Positions 18,548-28,531 of a DNA stretch of 64,000 nt are shown piece by piece; position 1 is the stretch's first letter; every line of letters begins with the position of its first letter. Where the stretch lies: contig NZ_JAFKOJ010000007.1 in NCBI RefSeq assembly GCF_017303275.1, forward strand, positions 1 through 64,000. The letters run 5' to 3'. Both the position numbers and the translations under genes were made by a program. This DNA is from Bacillus sp. NTK034 (GTDB taxonomy: Bacteria; Bacillota; Bacilli; Bacillales; Cytobacillaceae). Under the pieces are notes generated by a model. The model had not been told where the DNA came from and made no database searches. It saw only the letters and a program-made list of their open reading frames with translations.

Positions 18548-18615
18548 GCAACCATACAATAGCAGCTACCTTATTTCCTTCTTGATCCATTTGAAAACTG
18601 CCTCTTCCGAGATAA

Positions 18616-18648
18616 AGAGGCCCTTCAAAAAATTACTTAAAGGGTCTC
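18616..18648 (-). terminator. terminator after giant PKD gene 2
   Basis: GAGGCCCTT and AAGGGTCTC form a stem resembling the one after PKD gene 1, followed by similar TTCCGG-containing repeats. Evidence for duplication of the whole transcription unit. Confidence 0.55.
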
Positions 18649-18719
18649 GAGAATTTTAATTCCGGAAAATTATAAGATTCCGGATATTATTGAAAAATAA
18701 CATAAATTTTGTATAGACT

Positions 18720-21700
18720 CTAGTGATTTCTGTGGAAATTAAGTTCTGAATACACATTACCCTGTATCTCGATTAAATAGTTTGCAGCAGCTTCTACTCT
18801 TGGATTGTCAACAGGATGTATAGATCCAAAATCAAACATGTATTGACCTTCTTCAATATAGATAAAATCCTCTCGCCACAATTCCGCTTCCCAAATATAT
18901 TCAAATTCACCCTTACTGATCAGCTTAAATTTGGTGGAAGGAATATCTACTTTTCCAACTTCACCTCCAAAATGAACACTTCCCCATACACGTTGAGCTG
19001 GAGTTGAGGTTAATCTAATAATGAACTTCTCTCCTGCATGGAAGAGATTTACGTCAGAAGGGAAACCTTCATCCATCCACTTCCTATTCCACTCAGGTGT
19101 GTGAGTTACTAAAGCATCCAAAGCAGCAATATCGACCATAATTATCTCGGTAACAGCATCTTTTGAACCATTATTATCAGTTACTTCAAGCGTTACATCG
19201 TATCGCTCTGTCCTGGCAATAAAGGTAGGCTTTTTTTGTGAGCTTGTCTGTATGGAACCGTTGTCTGCTCTAATCGTCCATTTCCATGCCACTATTTCTC
19301 CATCTAAATCGTAGGAACCATCTGGGTCTAGTTGAACAGACTCACCCAAGAAAGGTTTAAATGGGTCCCAAATGAATGCAGCAACCGGCGGTAAATTTGG
19401 TGGCTTCGGCTGTACAACTTTGTCTTGTATTGAAGGGACTCTAGAACGTATATTGTCATTATCTCGTACATGAAGAGTAACTTCATAAGTGCCCACCACT
19501 GCATTGTTTATCATCGGATAATGACTGCTGGAAGTCGTAGTTGTGCCGTTTGGTGCTTTAATAGTCCATTCCCATGCTTGAACAGTTCCATCCGGATCAA
19601 ATGATTTATCAGGGTCTAATTTAATATTATTCCCTTCGATTGCGGGCTTAGGAGTGTAGTCGAATAAAGCAAAAGGTCTCTGTGGCCCCATTACAACTTC
19701 TACAATCTCAGAATGTGTCCCGCTCAATGAAGGCAATGGATAAGGCGGATCATCAAATACTGTTTGTGTGACTCGGAATGTCCCTATTCCATATTCCCGC
19801 CAATCTCTAGGAGGTACTCCAGTGTTCCATGTTTGAGTAACATTGTTTTCCTCATCAAGTTTTTCAATAGTCCAGGAATAATTTTTTAAAGGATGACCAT
19901 CCGGGTCACTGCTAAGGTCCTGGTAATTATTCAATTCATTTACCAATAGTGGAGCGGGAGTTAGCTTAAAATTAGACACTGGTGGTCTATTCTCAATAAC
20001 CTTTATTGTCTTCTCAAAAGGATCCGATGTTAAGGACGGTGGGATTTTAGGAATATCCCTAACTGTTAAACTCACAATATAGCTTCCAGCTCCTAACCCC
20101 ATTTCTTTGAAACTCTTTGGAAACTCTGTTACGTTTCTAAGGATTGTCGTTTCACCTTGCTTGCGAACAGTAATCTTATAATCAGTTAATGGATCACCGT
20201 TTGGATCGTAGCTCCTATCTACAATATTCAGGTCCATAGTATCTACTACTATATCAGGAGCATCAAACAGCGCAACTGGCTTAATATTATACCCTTGTGT
20301 GCTGATTCGTTTTGTGACAACGCCATAAGCTCCGTCAATATCCTTAACCTGAAGGGTAACGTCATAATCCTTGTTAATTGCCAATCTGGATGGAGGAGCA
20401 CCATTATAGGTATTACCGTCAACAGAATAACTTACCCATTTATGCTCCACAATCCCTTTATCTGGACGATTGAATTGATGATCCAAGTCATAAGAAATTG
20501 ATGGATCCAAACTTAAATCTAATGTTCCAGGGTCAATACTATAAGTAAAATCTGCTATTGGCCTTCTATGAACATTAATTATATATTCTCTTTGTACTTC
20601 TTCATCTGACCATTTACGGTAATTGAAAAAGCGTTCATCTCCATCATATATAGGGTCATCTTGAGCTCTTAATTGTACCCGATAAGTCCCTACTTGTGTA
20701 AGCTGCAGCGGAGAATCGATATATAATCCGCTTTGAGGTATTGGACCTGCTGGTGCATTGTCTATGACCCTTCCATTTATCTTTGTTGGGTCATGAGAAT
20801 ATTTCCATTCTCTTTTTAATTCCGGGTCATTTTCGTGGTCAGTATAATTTACGGTGTAATCGAGTTTGTCACCTAATACAATTGTTGTATTGACTCCATC
20901 CTCTTCCATAAAATATTTATTAATAATGTAGTTCTCAACATCTTTTACATTTTTATTGAGATATTGAGAATCATAAATCGAAAACTGGCCAATACCAATG
21001 CCTCCTTGAATTACTCTTTCCGCATTGGTTCGGTTACCTGCGACAGCCATATTCCAGAAGAAGATACTATTGCTTTTCGATTTATTGGTAACTAGATTTA
21101 CCTTCGAAGTGTTACTTATCCAATCCCACGGCCTTTTATCCATTCTAAGATACAAATTTTGAGCACCGGCTCTATATGTTTGACTGGCATATGAATCCGT
21201 AAAATCAGTAGTATTCACTTGTTCGGTAGAATTTAGCCCTTCATTTTGGTAACTGACTATTTCAAACCGATAGTCAGGAAAGTATTTTCGTAATGATGCC
21301 GTATACCTTGTTCCTGTTTGAGATAGAATTTCACTACCTGGATCAGAACATGGGGGGGCATGTGAATGTTCCTTTCCTCCATTAGGTCTATTATCAAAAT
21401 AACACCAGGTTACTTCATAAATTGGTGTAGAGGAACTTGAAGTGACTTCCCAATCTCCACTATAAGGAGAAGTTCCTGAATAGCTGCTGTACTGGTAGCT
21501 TCCATAATCTCTCCAGCCCCAGACCGGTACGTTTCGAACACCCACACCGTCTGTATCCGGTTGTTTATAATAAGCATTATTAAACGTTACTCTTGCATCA
21601 ATGCCTTTGGCTAAAAGATTTGCTTGAAGGGTTGATGCGTACGAGGTTAATCGGTTCTTATCCGCTTCATCATAAGTATAATATTTATGATCGTACGTTC

Positions 21701-23747
21701 CACCGCCACCACCGTTGTTAACGCCCGCCCCAGGTCTAGAACCTGTTTGGTGTTGCTGCGTTGCTGTATCCATTCCGCCAAAGTTTAAGACAACATCAAT
21801 TTTATTCTGTCTTCGCACTCCAAAATCAATAACTGGATTTACATTAATGATTTCGACTGATTTATCATATTCCGGTAAATTAAAGTAATCTGGTAGCTGA
21901 TAAGTTGCTACCTCTCCTGATTTATCAATTATACCGGAGGAGTCCCTCAAATAATGTTCATCCTGGATAAATTCAGGCAAAGTTTCTTGTCCAAATTCTT
22001 CTACAACTTCTAAACTAAATCGGTAATTACCCACTTTATTAGATTTAAATTGGACGGTTGTTTCATTTTTGCTTGAGATTATTCTTTTTGGCTCATCCTG
22101 CGGAGTTCCAAAGAAACCATCATTATTACTGTCAAAATCTATATAATAGATTCGTTGTTTAATTTTGTCTTCATCCGGAGAAGTACTACTGTCTTTTAGT
22201 GTTATAGTAGCATTCTTTCCCCCGTTTATATCCCGAATGGCCTTCCCTGCATCAACAGTAAATTGAGCAAGAGGCGGCCGGTCAGGTTCTACAGTAATAG
22301 TTTTGGTAGTGGGTTCTGAGGTTTCTCCGTATTTATTTGTTACAGTTAAAGTTATTTCATATTCACCTGGTTCTCTAACTAAAAAATCCCTTTTTGAAGG
22401 GTTACTGCTATTTCGGATAAAGATTCCCTGTTGCCCAACTCCCTCCGTTAAGGGTTTTATTGTCCATTTTGATAATGAATAATCAATTGGGGCGACATGA
22501 ACAGGCGATACTTTATTAGAAAGAGTACCATCTAATGATATTCTTCGATTTACTTTAGTTGTACCTGTGATACTAAACTCTGCTTTTGGTGTTGTCGGCA
22601 AAATCTTAAAGTCTGCAGAATCTGTATCTGAAGCTCCTTGATCATCCGTTACCATTAGTTCTACAGTGTGATCCTCAATTTCTGTTACTCTCGGAAATTT
22701 CTTTGGATTTGTTGAATGCTGTCCATCAACTGTTAAGTCTCTAGAAATAATTTCACCGTCTGGATCATAACTATTATCCTGGAATGGTACTTCTTCAACC
22801 CAGTAATAAGAAGGTTCAACGTTTACATCAGCAATTGGAGAAAGGTTGGGCTTTTCTTCAGGTTCGGGTGGAAGTTCCACATCTCCAGCAGCAATAGTTA
22901 CCGCCATAGTTGCTGTAGTAGTTCTTTCAATTCCATCTGTTACTTTTAGCGTCAGTACATGTTTCCCTGTTTCTGTGATTGAAATCGATTCATATAACTT
23001 TGTTATCTTATCCTTAAACTCAACACCGGATTTAAGTAGTGTGTTTCCCTTATAAATTTCGTATTTAATAAATTGAGAGTACGGATTAAATTCTTCTGCA
23101 TTTATCTCAACATTAAATTTTTCACCTGACTTTGCAGAAGAAGGACCTCTTATACTTCCCACTGGAAAGGAAGTTGTAAAAACTTCTAAATAATCATTTC
23201 CGGAAGAATCTTTTCTGGCTACCACCTCAGCCCCAGCATGTCGAGCAATCTCTACAGAGTGATAACGATTAAAAGATGTATTATCCTTTAGTCTCTTTAA
23301 GGATACTGGTTGTGACATTCTTTCTACATAACTTGGGTTCCCATTCCAAACCTTCCCCCAGCGATACAACGTACTTTTATGGGCAAATGTACGTCCTAAG
23401 TGGTAATTTTCATATAATCCATCACCTGGGTTAAAATCAATCGGCCTAAGAAATCCCATATTTCCAACGTAAGTTCCTTGGAATGATGCAGGATCAGTCT
23501 TTTCTTTTGTATATACTGGCCACACTCCTTCATACCTATAATGAGGAGGAATTACTACTCCGTCAAAACGAGGAGATGGTTCGTATATCTCTTGGTTATT
23601 CGGTTCAGGATATATCGTCATACCGTCATGATAGTGAGGCACAGTTTCAGCAGCCAAGTTTCTATGACCTGAAATATTTATCATGGTAAGGAAGACTAAA
23701 GATATCCCTATAAAGCGAAATTTTTTTGAACCTATTATTAGCTTCAT
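18720..23747 (-). CDS. giant secreted PKD-repeat protein 2
   Basis: A 1675-residue paralogue of the protein at 11114-16273, colinear over most of its length. The signal peptide ends near residue 33 (NLAAETV) and a divergent Ig-like domain spans about 200-290. PKD domains carry SYDPDG, SYDPNG and SFDPDG motifs. The Gly/Tyr-rich middle (GGGGGTYDHKYYTYD) is more divergent between the two, and the YHTPEW-type start of the conserved C-terminal domain reads THTPEW. Probably an exported surface adhesin or pilus-associated stalk. It begins twelve bases after the SLH protein's stop, so SLH anchoring in trans is a plausible pairing. Confidence 0.85.
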   Translation of the reverse strand: MKLIIGSKKFRFIGISLVFLTMINISGHRNLAAETVPHYHDGMTIYPEPNNQEIYEPSPRFDGVVIPPHYRYEGVWPVYTKEKTDPASFQGTYVGNMGFLRPIDFNPGDGLYENYHLGRTFAHKSTLYRWGKVWNGNPSYVERMSQPVSLKRLKDNTSFNRYHSVEIARHAGAEVVARKDSSGNDYLEVFTTSFPVGSIRGPSSAKSGEKFNVEINAEEFNPYSQFIKYEIYKGNTLLKSGVEFKDKITKLYESISITETGKHVLTLKVTDGIERTTTATMAVTIAAGDVELPPEPEEKPNLSPIADVNVEPSYYWVEEVPFQDNSYDPDGEIISRDLTVDGQHSTNPKKFPRVTEIEDHTVELMVTDDQGASDTDSADFKILPTTPKAEFSITGTTKVNRRISLDGTLSNKVSPVHVAPIDYSLSKWTIKPLTEGVGQQGIFIRNSSNPSKRDFLVREPGEYEITLTVTNKYGETSEPTTKTITVEPDRPPLAQFTVDAGKAIRDINGGKNATITLKDSSTSPDEDKIKQRIYYIDFDSNNDGFFGTPQDEPKRIISSKNETTVQFKSNKVGNYRFSLEVVEEFGQETLPEFIQDEHYLRDSSGIIDKSGEVATYQLPDYFNLPEYDKSVEIINVNPVIDFGVRRQNKIDVVLNFGGMDTATQQHQTGSRPGAGVNNGGGGGTYDHKYYTYDEADKNRLTSYASTLQANLLAKGIDARVTFNNAYYKQPDTDGVGVRNVPVWGWRDYGSYQYSSYSGTSPYSGDWEVTSSSSTPIYEVTWCYFDNRPNGGKEHSHAPPCSDPGSEILSQTGTRYTASLRKYFPDYRFEIVSYQNEGLNSTEQVNTTDFTDSYASQTYRAGAQNLYLRMDKRPWDWISNTSKVNLVTNKSKSNSIFFWNMAVAGNRTNAERVIQGGIGIGQFSIYDSQYLNKNVKDVENYIINKYFMEEDGVNTTIVLGDKLDYTVNYTDHENDPELKREWKYSHDPTKINGRVIDNAPAGPIPQSGLYIDSPLQLTQVGTYRVQLRAQDDPIYDGDERFFNYRKWSDEEVQREYIINVHRRPIADFTYSIDPGTLDLSLDPSISYDLDHQFNRPDKGIVEHKWVSYSVDGNTYNGAPPSRLAINKDYDVTLQVKDIDGAYGVVTKRISTQGYNIKPVALFDAPDIVVDTMDLNIVDRSYDPNGDPLTDYKITVRKQGETTILRNVTEFPKSFKEMGLGAGSYIVSLTVRDIPKIPPSLTSDPFEKTIKVIENRPPVSNFKLTPAPLLVNELNNYQDLSSDPDGHPLKNYSWTIEKLDEENNVTQTWNTGVPPRDWREYGIGTFRVTQTVFDDPPYPLPSLSGTHSEIVEVVMGPQRPFALFDYTPKPAIEGNNIKLDPDKSFDPDGTVQAWEWTIKAPNGTTTTSSSHYPMINNAVVGTYEVTLHVRDNDNIRSRVPSIQDKVVQPKPPNLPPVAAFIWDPFKPFLGESVQLDPDGSYDLDGEIVAWKWTIRADNGSIQTSSQKKPTFIARTERYDVTLEVTDNNGSKDAVTEIIMVDIAALDALVTHTPEWNRKWMDEGFPSDVNLFHAGEKFIIRLTSTPAQRVWGSVHFGGEVGKVDIPSTKFKLISKGEFEYIWEAELWREDFIYIEEGQYMFDFGSIHPVDNPRVEAAANYLIEIQGNVYSELNFHRNH

Positions 23748-23759
23748 GAATAGCTACCT

Positions 23760-25175
23760 CTAATTTTTTCTATAGTCTTCAGGCAAAGGGAAATTGGCAA
23801 TTTCAATTCTTGTAATATCTTCTCTCTTTCTTACATCTACTCCCGTATAAGTTCTTGTAAATAGGCCTAAAAGATTTGCAGATTCTCTTATAGGAACCAT
23901 GAATTTTCCATTCTTCATTTCAACAGCAGTACTTAATTCTTGTGATATCCCATTAACAAAAACCTTTTTTGAACCAGCTGTGAATTCAACTGTATTTTTT
24001 GCCTTTACAATCAATTTATTAGAAGATACTTTTACATCAACTTGACCTTTTAAAATCGTTTCTATCTCAACAAACGCTTTGTTATTTTTAAAGTAAGATA
24101 GATTAGTTAATCGATTAATAAGTACATTATCTTTTACATAAGTGGCAAAATCGTTACTAGCTAAATGAAGATCTATAGAAAAATCACCTGTTTTCTCAGG
24201 ATTAACCGGAAGGATTTCATCATCAACAAAATCTATGTTTTCAATATAGAATTCTGATGATCTGTAAGCTTTGCCATTGTAATGAATTGTTTCAGAGTAA
24301 GGGTAGTCTAGTCTGTATTGCATTAAAGAAGCATCTTTCTCCGAATCTAAATATTCATTAAATGTGTTATAGGATTGATTAAAATATGAAACATATCTAT
24401 CGATAAAACTTGTTTGATAAATTTCCCCGTCCCCTCTCGAACGAAATGCAAATTTTTGCTCCCCATATTTTGCTTTAAGTTCAGCAGCTGTCATTTCTGT
24501 ATCTTTCTTTTGTGGCGGTTCTACTGGTTTTGTAGATGCTATTGTTTGCAACATGTTATAAATTGAAACTACTGTTCCAACGCGCGTCCCACTTGTTGCT
24601 GGCTGAAATTTATTAGAGTTCTCTGCTGACCCCATAATGCCGTATGCAGCCATCCTTTTTACACTCTCTATAGCATAACCACCAATACTTCCAGCATCAG
24701 AATAAGGTAAGGAAACAGTTTTTGTATAATTTCCTTTTAACTGCAAAGCACGATCTAACATCACAGCAATATCAGAACGGCTAACAGGTAGATCTGGTCT
24801 AAAAGTACCATCCTTGTAACCTTTAATAATGCCAGCTGTCGCCGCTTTATTGATTTCTGTATATAAGGAATTACCTGATTTGACATCTTTAAAGGTTATA
24901 TTAGATGCTTTTAAATCCAAAGCCCTTGCAACAAAGGCAGCAAATTGTCCCCTTGTTACAACCTGGTTAGGCTTAAAGGTACCATCTTCAAAACCAGAAA
25001 TTACCCCTTTTGATACAAGGTAGTCAATTTGCTTTAACGCATGGTAATCACTAGGCAGGTCTTTAAATGAAGATGCTGCCTCTACTACAGCTACCTGTTC
25101 ATTAAAAGGAATTGGTACTATTCCTGCAACCGTTAAACTAGAGCTTAAAACCATTGGTAAAATTAACTTTTTCAT
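23760..25175 (-). CDS. S-layer homology protein with copper-amine-oxidase-like domain
   Basis: The ATG at 25175 is preferred over a GTG nine bases earlier because GAGGGAG fits the ATG. The 471-residue protein has a signal peptide and three SLH domains (about residues 35-215: SGFEDGTFKPNQVVTR, KGYKDGTFRPDLPVSR and a degenerate third). A unique region follows, then a C-terminal copper-amine-oxidase N-terminal-like domain (KVFVNGISQELS, FMVPIRESANLLG). SLH domains bind pyruvylated secondary cell-wall polysaccharide, so this protein sits on the cell surface. It is coupled to PKD protein 2 and controlled by leader E. Confidence 0.9.
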   Translation of the reverse strand: MKKLILPMVLSSSLTVAGIVPIPFNEQVAVVEAASSFKDLPSDYHALKQIDYLVSKGVISGFEDGTFKPNQVVTRGQFAAFVARALDLKASNITFKDVKSGNSLYTEINKAATAGIIKGYKDGTFRPDLPVSRSDIAVMLDRALQLKGNYTKTVSLPYSDAGSIGGYAIESVKRMAAYGIMGSAENSNKFQPATSGTRVGTVVSIYNMLQTIASTKPVEPPQKKDTEMTAAELKAKYGEQKFAFRSRGDGEIYQTSFIDRYVSYFNQSYNTFNEYLDSEKDASLMQYRLDYPYSETIHYNGKAYRSSEFYIENIDFVDDEILPVNPEKTGDFSIDLHLASNDFATYVKDNVLINRLTNLSYFKNNKAFVEIETILKGQVDVKVSSNKLIVKAKNTVEFTAGSKKVFVNGISQELSTAVEMKNGKFMVPIRESANLLGLFTRTYTGVDVRKREDITRIEIANFPLPEDYRKN

Positions 25176-25230
25176 TTTTTGCACTCCCTCTCGTTTAATA
25201 ATCTAAGTATAATGAAGATTTTGGAAAAAG

Positions 25231-25276
25231 AAAAAAACACCAACAATCAGGGATTCCCCTATTGCGGTGCTTCCGC
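25231..25276 (-). promoter_or_regulatory. leader attenuator E
   Basis: Minus strand: GCGG-AAGCA-CCGC mini-hairpin (25264-25276), then CACCGCAAT re-pairs with ATTGTTGGTG before T7. Upstream TGAGTAAATTAGGAACTATATG closely matches the leader D promoter, putting the start of transcription at the element itself. The SLH gene begins about 55 bases downstream. Confidence 0.75.
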
Positions 25277-25345
25277 TTTTGAACATATAGTTCCTAATTT
25301 ACTCATTTATGTATGCAGAACTGAAGAAGACTTATAATATCTCTT

Positions 25346-25360
25346 CCTCGCATGAGTAAG
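25346..25360 (-). promoter_or_regulatory. CTCATGCGAG box, copy 3
   Basis: The minus strand reads CTTACTCATGCGAGG, about 75 bases upstream of the inferred start of the SLH/PKD2 transcript. See the copies at 9612 and 17419. Confidence 0.4.
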
Positions 25361-25433
25361 ATTTGGTAAATTAGTAATTATCTACTATTATACCAACTAC
25401 CTCACAGGAATATCTACATACAAAATTCTATTA

Positions 25434-25940
25434 TTAGTATTTATACTCTTGTATAGTCACATACCTTTGATATTCATCATCAAATCTTACTTTTGCCTCT
25501 ATAACACAAACAATGCTTGGCCCAAAAATAGGCCTTTCAATATCAATGTTTAATAAAGGATTGCTGTATTTATAGGTAAATGGAAAAGTAACTGGTAAAC
25601 CTGAATCTGAATCAATAAAATTGTGGTCTATATATACTGTCTCAACAATTTTTAGAGGATCAGTTATATATGACCCTTCTTTTGGAGATAGATCTTGATT
25701 TAGTAATAGGTTTTTACTTAATGTTAAATGTATTGTATCTAATGCAACAGCTTCATCGAATTCAATTATTCCATCCGCTACCTTTTCATTATCAATCTGT
25801 AAGGCACCATCATGAACAGCATGCTTTAAGGAATAATTGACTTTTTCATAAGTAGTATCCAATATAAAGTACTTAATTTGCGAGATCGTTAATCCAAAAG
25901 CTATAAAACATATGCCAATTAAGAAGTATAATGCCTTCAT
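25434..25940 (-). CDS. TadE/TadG-like pilus-associated protein
   Basis: A 168-residue protein with one N-terminal membrane helix (KALYFLIGICFIAFGL) and an extracellular beta-rich remainder. It is the last gene of the pilus block, twelve bases after a similarly built gene. In Tad systems genes at this position encode minor pseudopilins (TadE/TadF) or TadG. The assignment rests on architecture and context, not on a recognised signature; no glutamate-5-type TadE motif is obvious. Confidence 0.5.
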   Translation of the reverse strand: MKALYFLIGICFIAFGLTISQIKYFILDTTYEKVNYSLKHAVHDGALQIDNEKVADGIIEFDEAVALDTIHLTLSKNLLLNQDLSPKEGSYITDPLKIVETVYIDHNFIDSDSGLPVTFPFTYKYSNPLLNIDIERPIFGPSIVCVIEAKVRFDDEYQRYVTIQEYKY

Positions 25941-25952
25941 ATTTCACCAGCT

Positions 25953-26348
25953 TTAGTTAATATATTCACTCATACGAGTTGCTGAGCGAACGTGATATAA
26001 ATCGCTACTATAATCTTTGTCTGAAAGGAATAAAGGTTTAAATAAGAGAAAATAATATTTATTGGGCACTTTTATTGTTGCTTCTACATATCCACCTCTC
26101 AGGGTTACAGATTGTGTAGCATTTATGTCAATTTCATTGTCTTGGTATCCGATGCTATTTAGCTTCTTCTTCATTTCCAGTAGAGTTTCTGGAGAATAAT
26201 ATCCCTCAATTGCAGCTTTTTCAGTGGCTCTTTGGACAGTAATTTCAACCGCTTTCCCTCTGGTTTCCTCCATATAATTCAATATAGGCTGTAAAAGAAA
26301 AAAGACTAATATGGGGAATAGCATTGTAAATGAAATTAATTGTTTCAT
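25953..26348 (-). CDS. TadE-like pseudopilin candidate
   Basis: A 131-residue protein with a single N-terminal membrane helix (LISFTMLFPILVFFLLQPIL) followed by a soluble domain with an ATEKAAIEGYYSPETLLEMK helix. Size, topology and position between the pilin-like gene and another one-TM protein fit a minor pseudopilin of a Tad/Flp machine. The ATG follows AGGAGATAATACT. Unrecognised at family level. Confidence 0.5.
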   Translation of the reverse strand: MKQLISFTMLFPILVFFLLQPILNYMEETRGKAVEITVQRATEKAAIEGYYSPETLLEMKKKLNSIGYQDNEIDINATQSVTLRGGYVEATIKVPNKYYFLLFKPLFLSDKDYSSDLYHVRSATRMSEYIN

Positions 26349-26417
26349 AGTATTATCTCCTATTAGATATTAAAAAAGGGATACTTATAAAAGATCCCTT
26401 TTTTACTTTTAAAATAA

Positions 26418-26594
26418 TTAATTGGAAGTTGGCGGTGTTGTGCTGGTGTTTGTTTGTGCTTCTTTTAGTAGGTTAACAGAGTTTTGTACCAGGTTTTCAT
26501 TTTCTGTTTTCAAACCATTATTTCCAAATACAGCGGTAAGGACAAGTGTGATTACGAAAAATGTTAATAGTAAAGTTGCTCCAAGTTCTTTCAT
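26418..26594 (-). CDS. Flp-like pilin (58 aa)
   Basis: The sequence begins MKELGATLLLTFFVITLVLTAV, followed by a short polar tail rich in Asn and Thr. AGGAGGATTTTATA precedes the ATG. Size, the G-A-T motif directly before the hydrophobic helix (compare GAT-AIEYGL of Flp pilins) and position beside tadC make it the best candidate for the major pilin, cleaved after Gly5. The Glu normally found four to five residues into mature pilins is absent, so it could instead be a minor subunit. Confidence 0.65.
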   Translation of the reverse strand: MKELGATLLLTFFVITLVLTAVFGNNGLKTENENLVQNSVNLLKEAQTNTSTTPPTSN

Positions 26595-26687
26595 TATAAA
26601 ATCCTCCTGAAATAATATTTTTATTGATGAAACTGTTATTGAGAAAGAATATGTAGTCGAGCAACACTCCCTTCAAGTTTTTTAGTA

Positions 26688-27581
26688 TTACATTTGAAAA
26701 ATATTGTTGGCTGCTCCCATTATGTCTTTAAAGAACAGCATAAATATAACCACCATATTAAGGATTATTGCACCAGATGCTGTCGAGAAGATTACGATAT
26801 ACAGCACCATTTCCCTGCTTTTCAGGTAATTTCGGTACGCATTATAATTACTATTAGCAAACTGATCTCTCTTTTGCTCTAGTAATGCTAATGACCTTTC
26901 CTGGGAAGAGTACTCTACTTCCTTCATGATGATAGATAAGGTTTTTGCTTCCTCAGTACCTATCCTTTTTGAGAAGGAGTCCCAAGCTTTGTCAGGACTC
27001 TCATTCCATTTATATAAAAGTTCTTCTAAAGCTGGTTTTATTGATTTGAAATAACTTCTATATTCAAACAGCAAGCCATATATATTTCCTACTCGTCTTG
27101 TTTGGAATTCTGCTTTTAATTGAGCATACAAAGAATAAACTTCAGCATTCATCTTTCGCTTATGATTTGCAGCAAGATTCTTTAATACATAATCAAAAAC
27201 TAAATTGAATTTCAAAGGCGAAGTTAGGAGAAAGACTCCTAAGACCATTAACAGATTCACAAGCGAGAATTGACCCGCAGCTAAAAATAAGCTGATAAAA
27301 TATGACCAAACTGCCACATACAAAGAAATGTGCCGAAAAAAGTTATAGTGAACGCTGCTCACCTTTAACTTGTTGAGGCCAACAAAGGTAATTGATACTT
27401 CAGCTCTTTCGTTGTAAAAATACTTAGAGAGAAAACCATTTTTCGCAAGACTTTTTCTTAATGAGTTCCTAAGCGATAATTTACTTCTTGCCTTATCTAA
27501 ACCAATAGACTTTGCAATCGTTGAGTATATTAGAAAGATAAACATACCAGTTATAAGGTAATGCAAGTATTGAAATGGCAT
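26688..27581 (-). CDS. tadC: TadC-like pilus platform protein
   Basis: A 297-residue T2SS-F-type inner-membrane protein. Hydrophobic helices lie near residues 5-22, 85-130 and 265-290, with a long cytoplasmic region between. It is paired with a second platform protein (TadB-like) six bases upstream, as in Tad loci. Together they would form the membrane base on which the ATPase acts to extend the pilus. The stop precedes a 90-base gap before the pilin-like gene. Confidence 0.7.
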   Translation of the reverse strand: MPFQYLHYLITGMFIFLIYSTIAKSIGLDKARSKLSLRNSLRKSLAKNGFLSKYFYNERAEVSITFVGLNKLKVSSVHYNFFRHISLYVAVWSYFISLFLAAGQFSLVNLLMVLGVFLLTSPLKFNLVFDYVLKNLAANHKRKMNAEVYSLYAQLKAEFQTRRVGNIYGLLFEYRSYFKSIKPALEELLYKWNESPDKAWDSFSKRIGTEEAKTLSIIMKEVEYSSQERSLALLEQKRDQFANSNYNAYRNYLKSREMVLYIVIFSTASGAIILNMVVIFMLFFKDIMGAANNIFQM

Positions 27582-27586
27582 AAAGA

Positions 27587-28531
27587 TTATCCTCCTCTCT
27601 TAGGTCGTTGAAAGACTTTGGATGTGGTAAAGCTGATTAAGGTTAATACGACCGAAAAAGTAAATGTTTTTAGCCCGGTTGCTGTTTGAAAAATGTACTC
27701 AAACGCATTCCCGCCCATTTGACTCACCATGTAATGCATTCCAACAATAATAAGTGGTAAAACAATGACCGGTAAGTAACCTAATCGAATTAGCTCAATA
27801 CCTTCAGATTCGACTTCCCCAATTTTCTTATCTATTTCTGTAATATCCTTTGATAAGTCTTCAAGGATCCCAGCGATATTTGTACCATCCTCTAGACCTT
27901 TTAAGATGGTTATAGATAAGTTCCTGCCCCACTCTCCTCCAATTTGATAAGAGAAGATTTGCATCGATTCTTTTCGTGTTGATATTCCGCTTTCTAGTCG
28001 AACAATGAGCATACCTACAATAAACTTTGTCTGTTTATTTAAGTTAGGGTAAATATCCTTTAAGGCAAATAAGATGTTATGATGCTGTTTGGTATAAGCT
28101 TGTAATAGTTGAATAATCGTATCTGATATAACAGCTTGAGTAGAGTGACGAATATTTAACAAGCGTATATACAAAATCGTGATAGGAAACAAAAACACTA
28201 CTGAAAATGGCAAAATAAAAGAAGATATCATGCTTCTTGTAATTAGCCAATAAATAATACACAATCCAACTAAAATAGTTGCCTGTAAGGTGATTAATGG
28301 TTTTAGATGGTTGGTTTTATATGAGTTAATAGTTGCTTTAAGCAATTGATCATACCAACGCATAAAATTGGATCGTAGTATAATTTGTTTATTATTGGTC
28401 TCCTTATTAGATCTCAATTTGTATTTAACTGAATTAAAATTAAATCCAAAAGAATACATTAATAGAACAAAACCGGAGAAGCCTATTAAATAGCCAAATA
28501 TCCTTACAATCGAATCAATGTACTGAATCAT
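27587..28531 (-). CDS. tadB: TadB-like pilus platform protein
   Basis: A 314-residue T2SS-F-type membrane protein. It has an N-terminal helix, two central helices near 88-130, a cytoplasmic T2SSF domain (LLQAYTKQHHNILFALKDI, then ILEDLSKDITEIDKKIGEVESEG) and two C-terminal helices. The start overlaps the ATPase stop (TAATG), indicating translational coupling. Confidence 0.75.
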   Translation of the reverse strand: MIQYIDSIVRIFGYLIGFSGFVLLMYSFGFNFNSVKYKLRSNKETNNKQIILRSNFMRWYDQLLKATINSYKTNHLKPLITLQATILVGLCIIYWLITRSMISSFILPFSVVFLFPITILYIRLLNIRHSTQAVISDTIIQLLQAYTKQHHNILFALKDIYPNLNKQTKFIVGMLIVRLESGISTRKESMQIFSYQIGGEWGRNLSITILKGLEDGTNIAGILEDLSKDITEIDKKIGEVESEGIELIRLGYLPVIVLPLIIVGMHYMVSQMGGNAFEYIFQTATGLKTFTFSVVLTLISFTTSKVFQRPKRGG

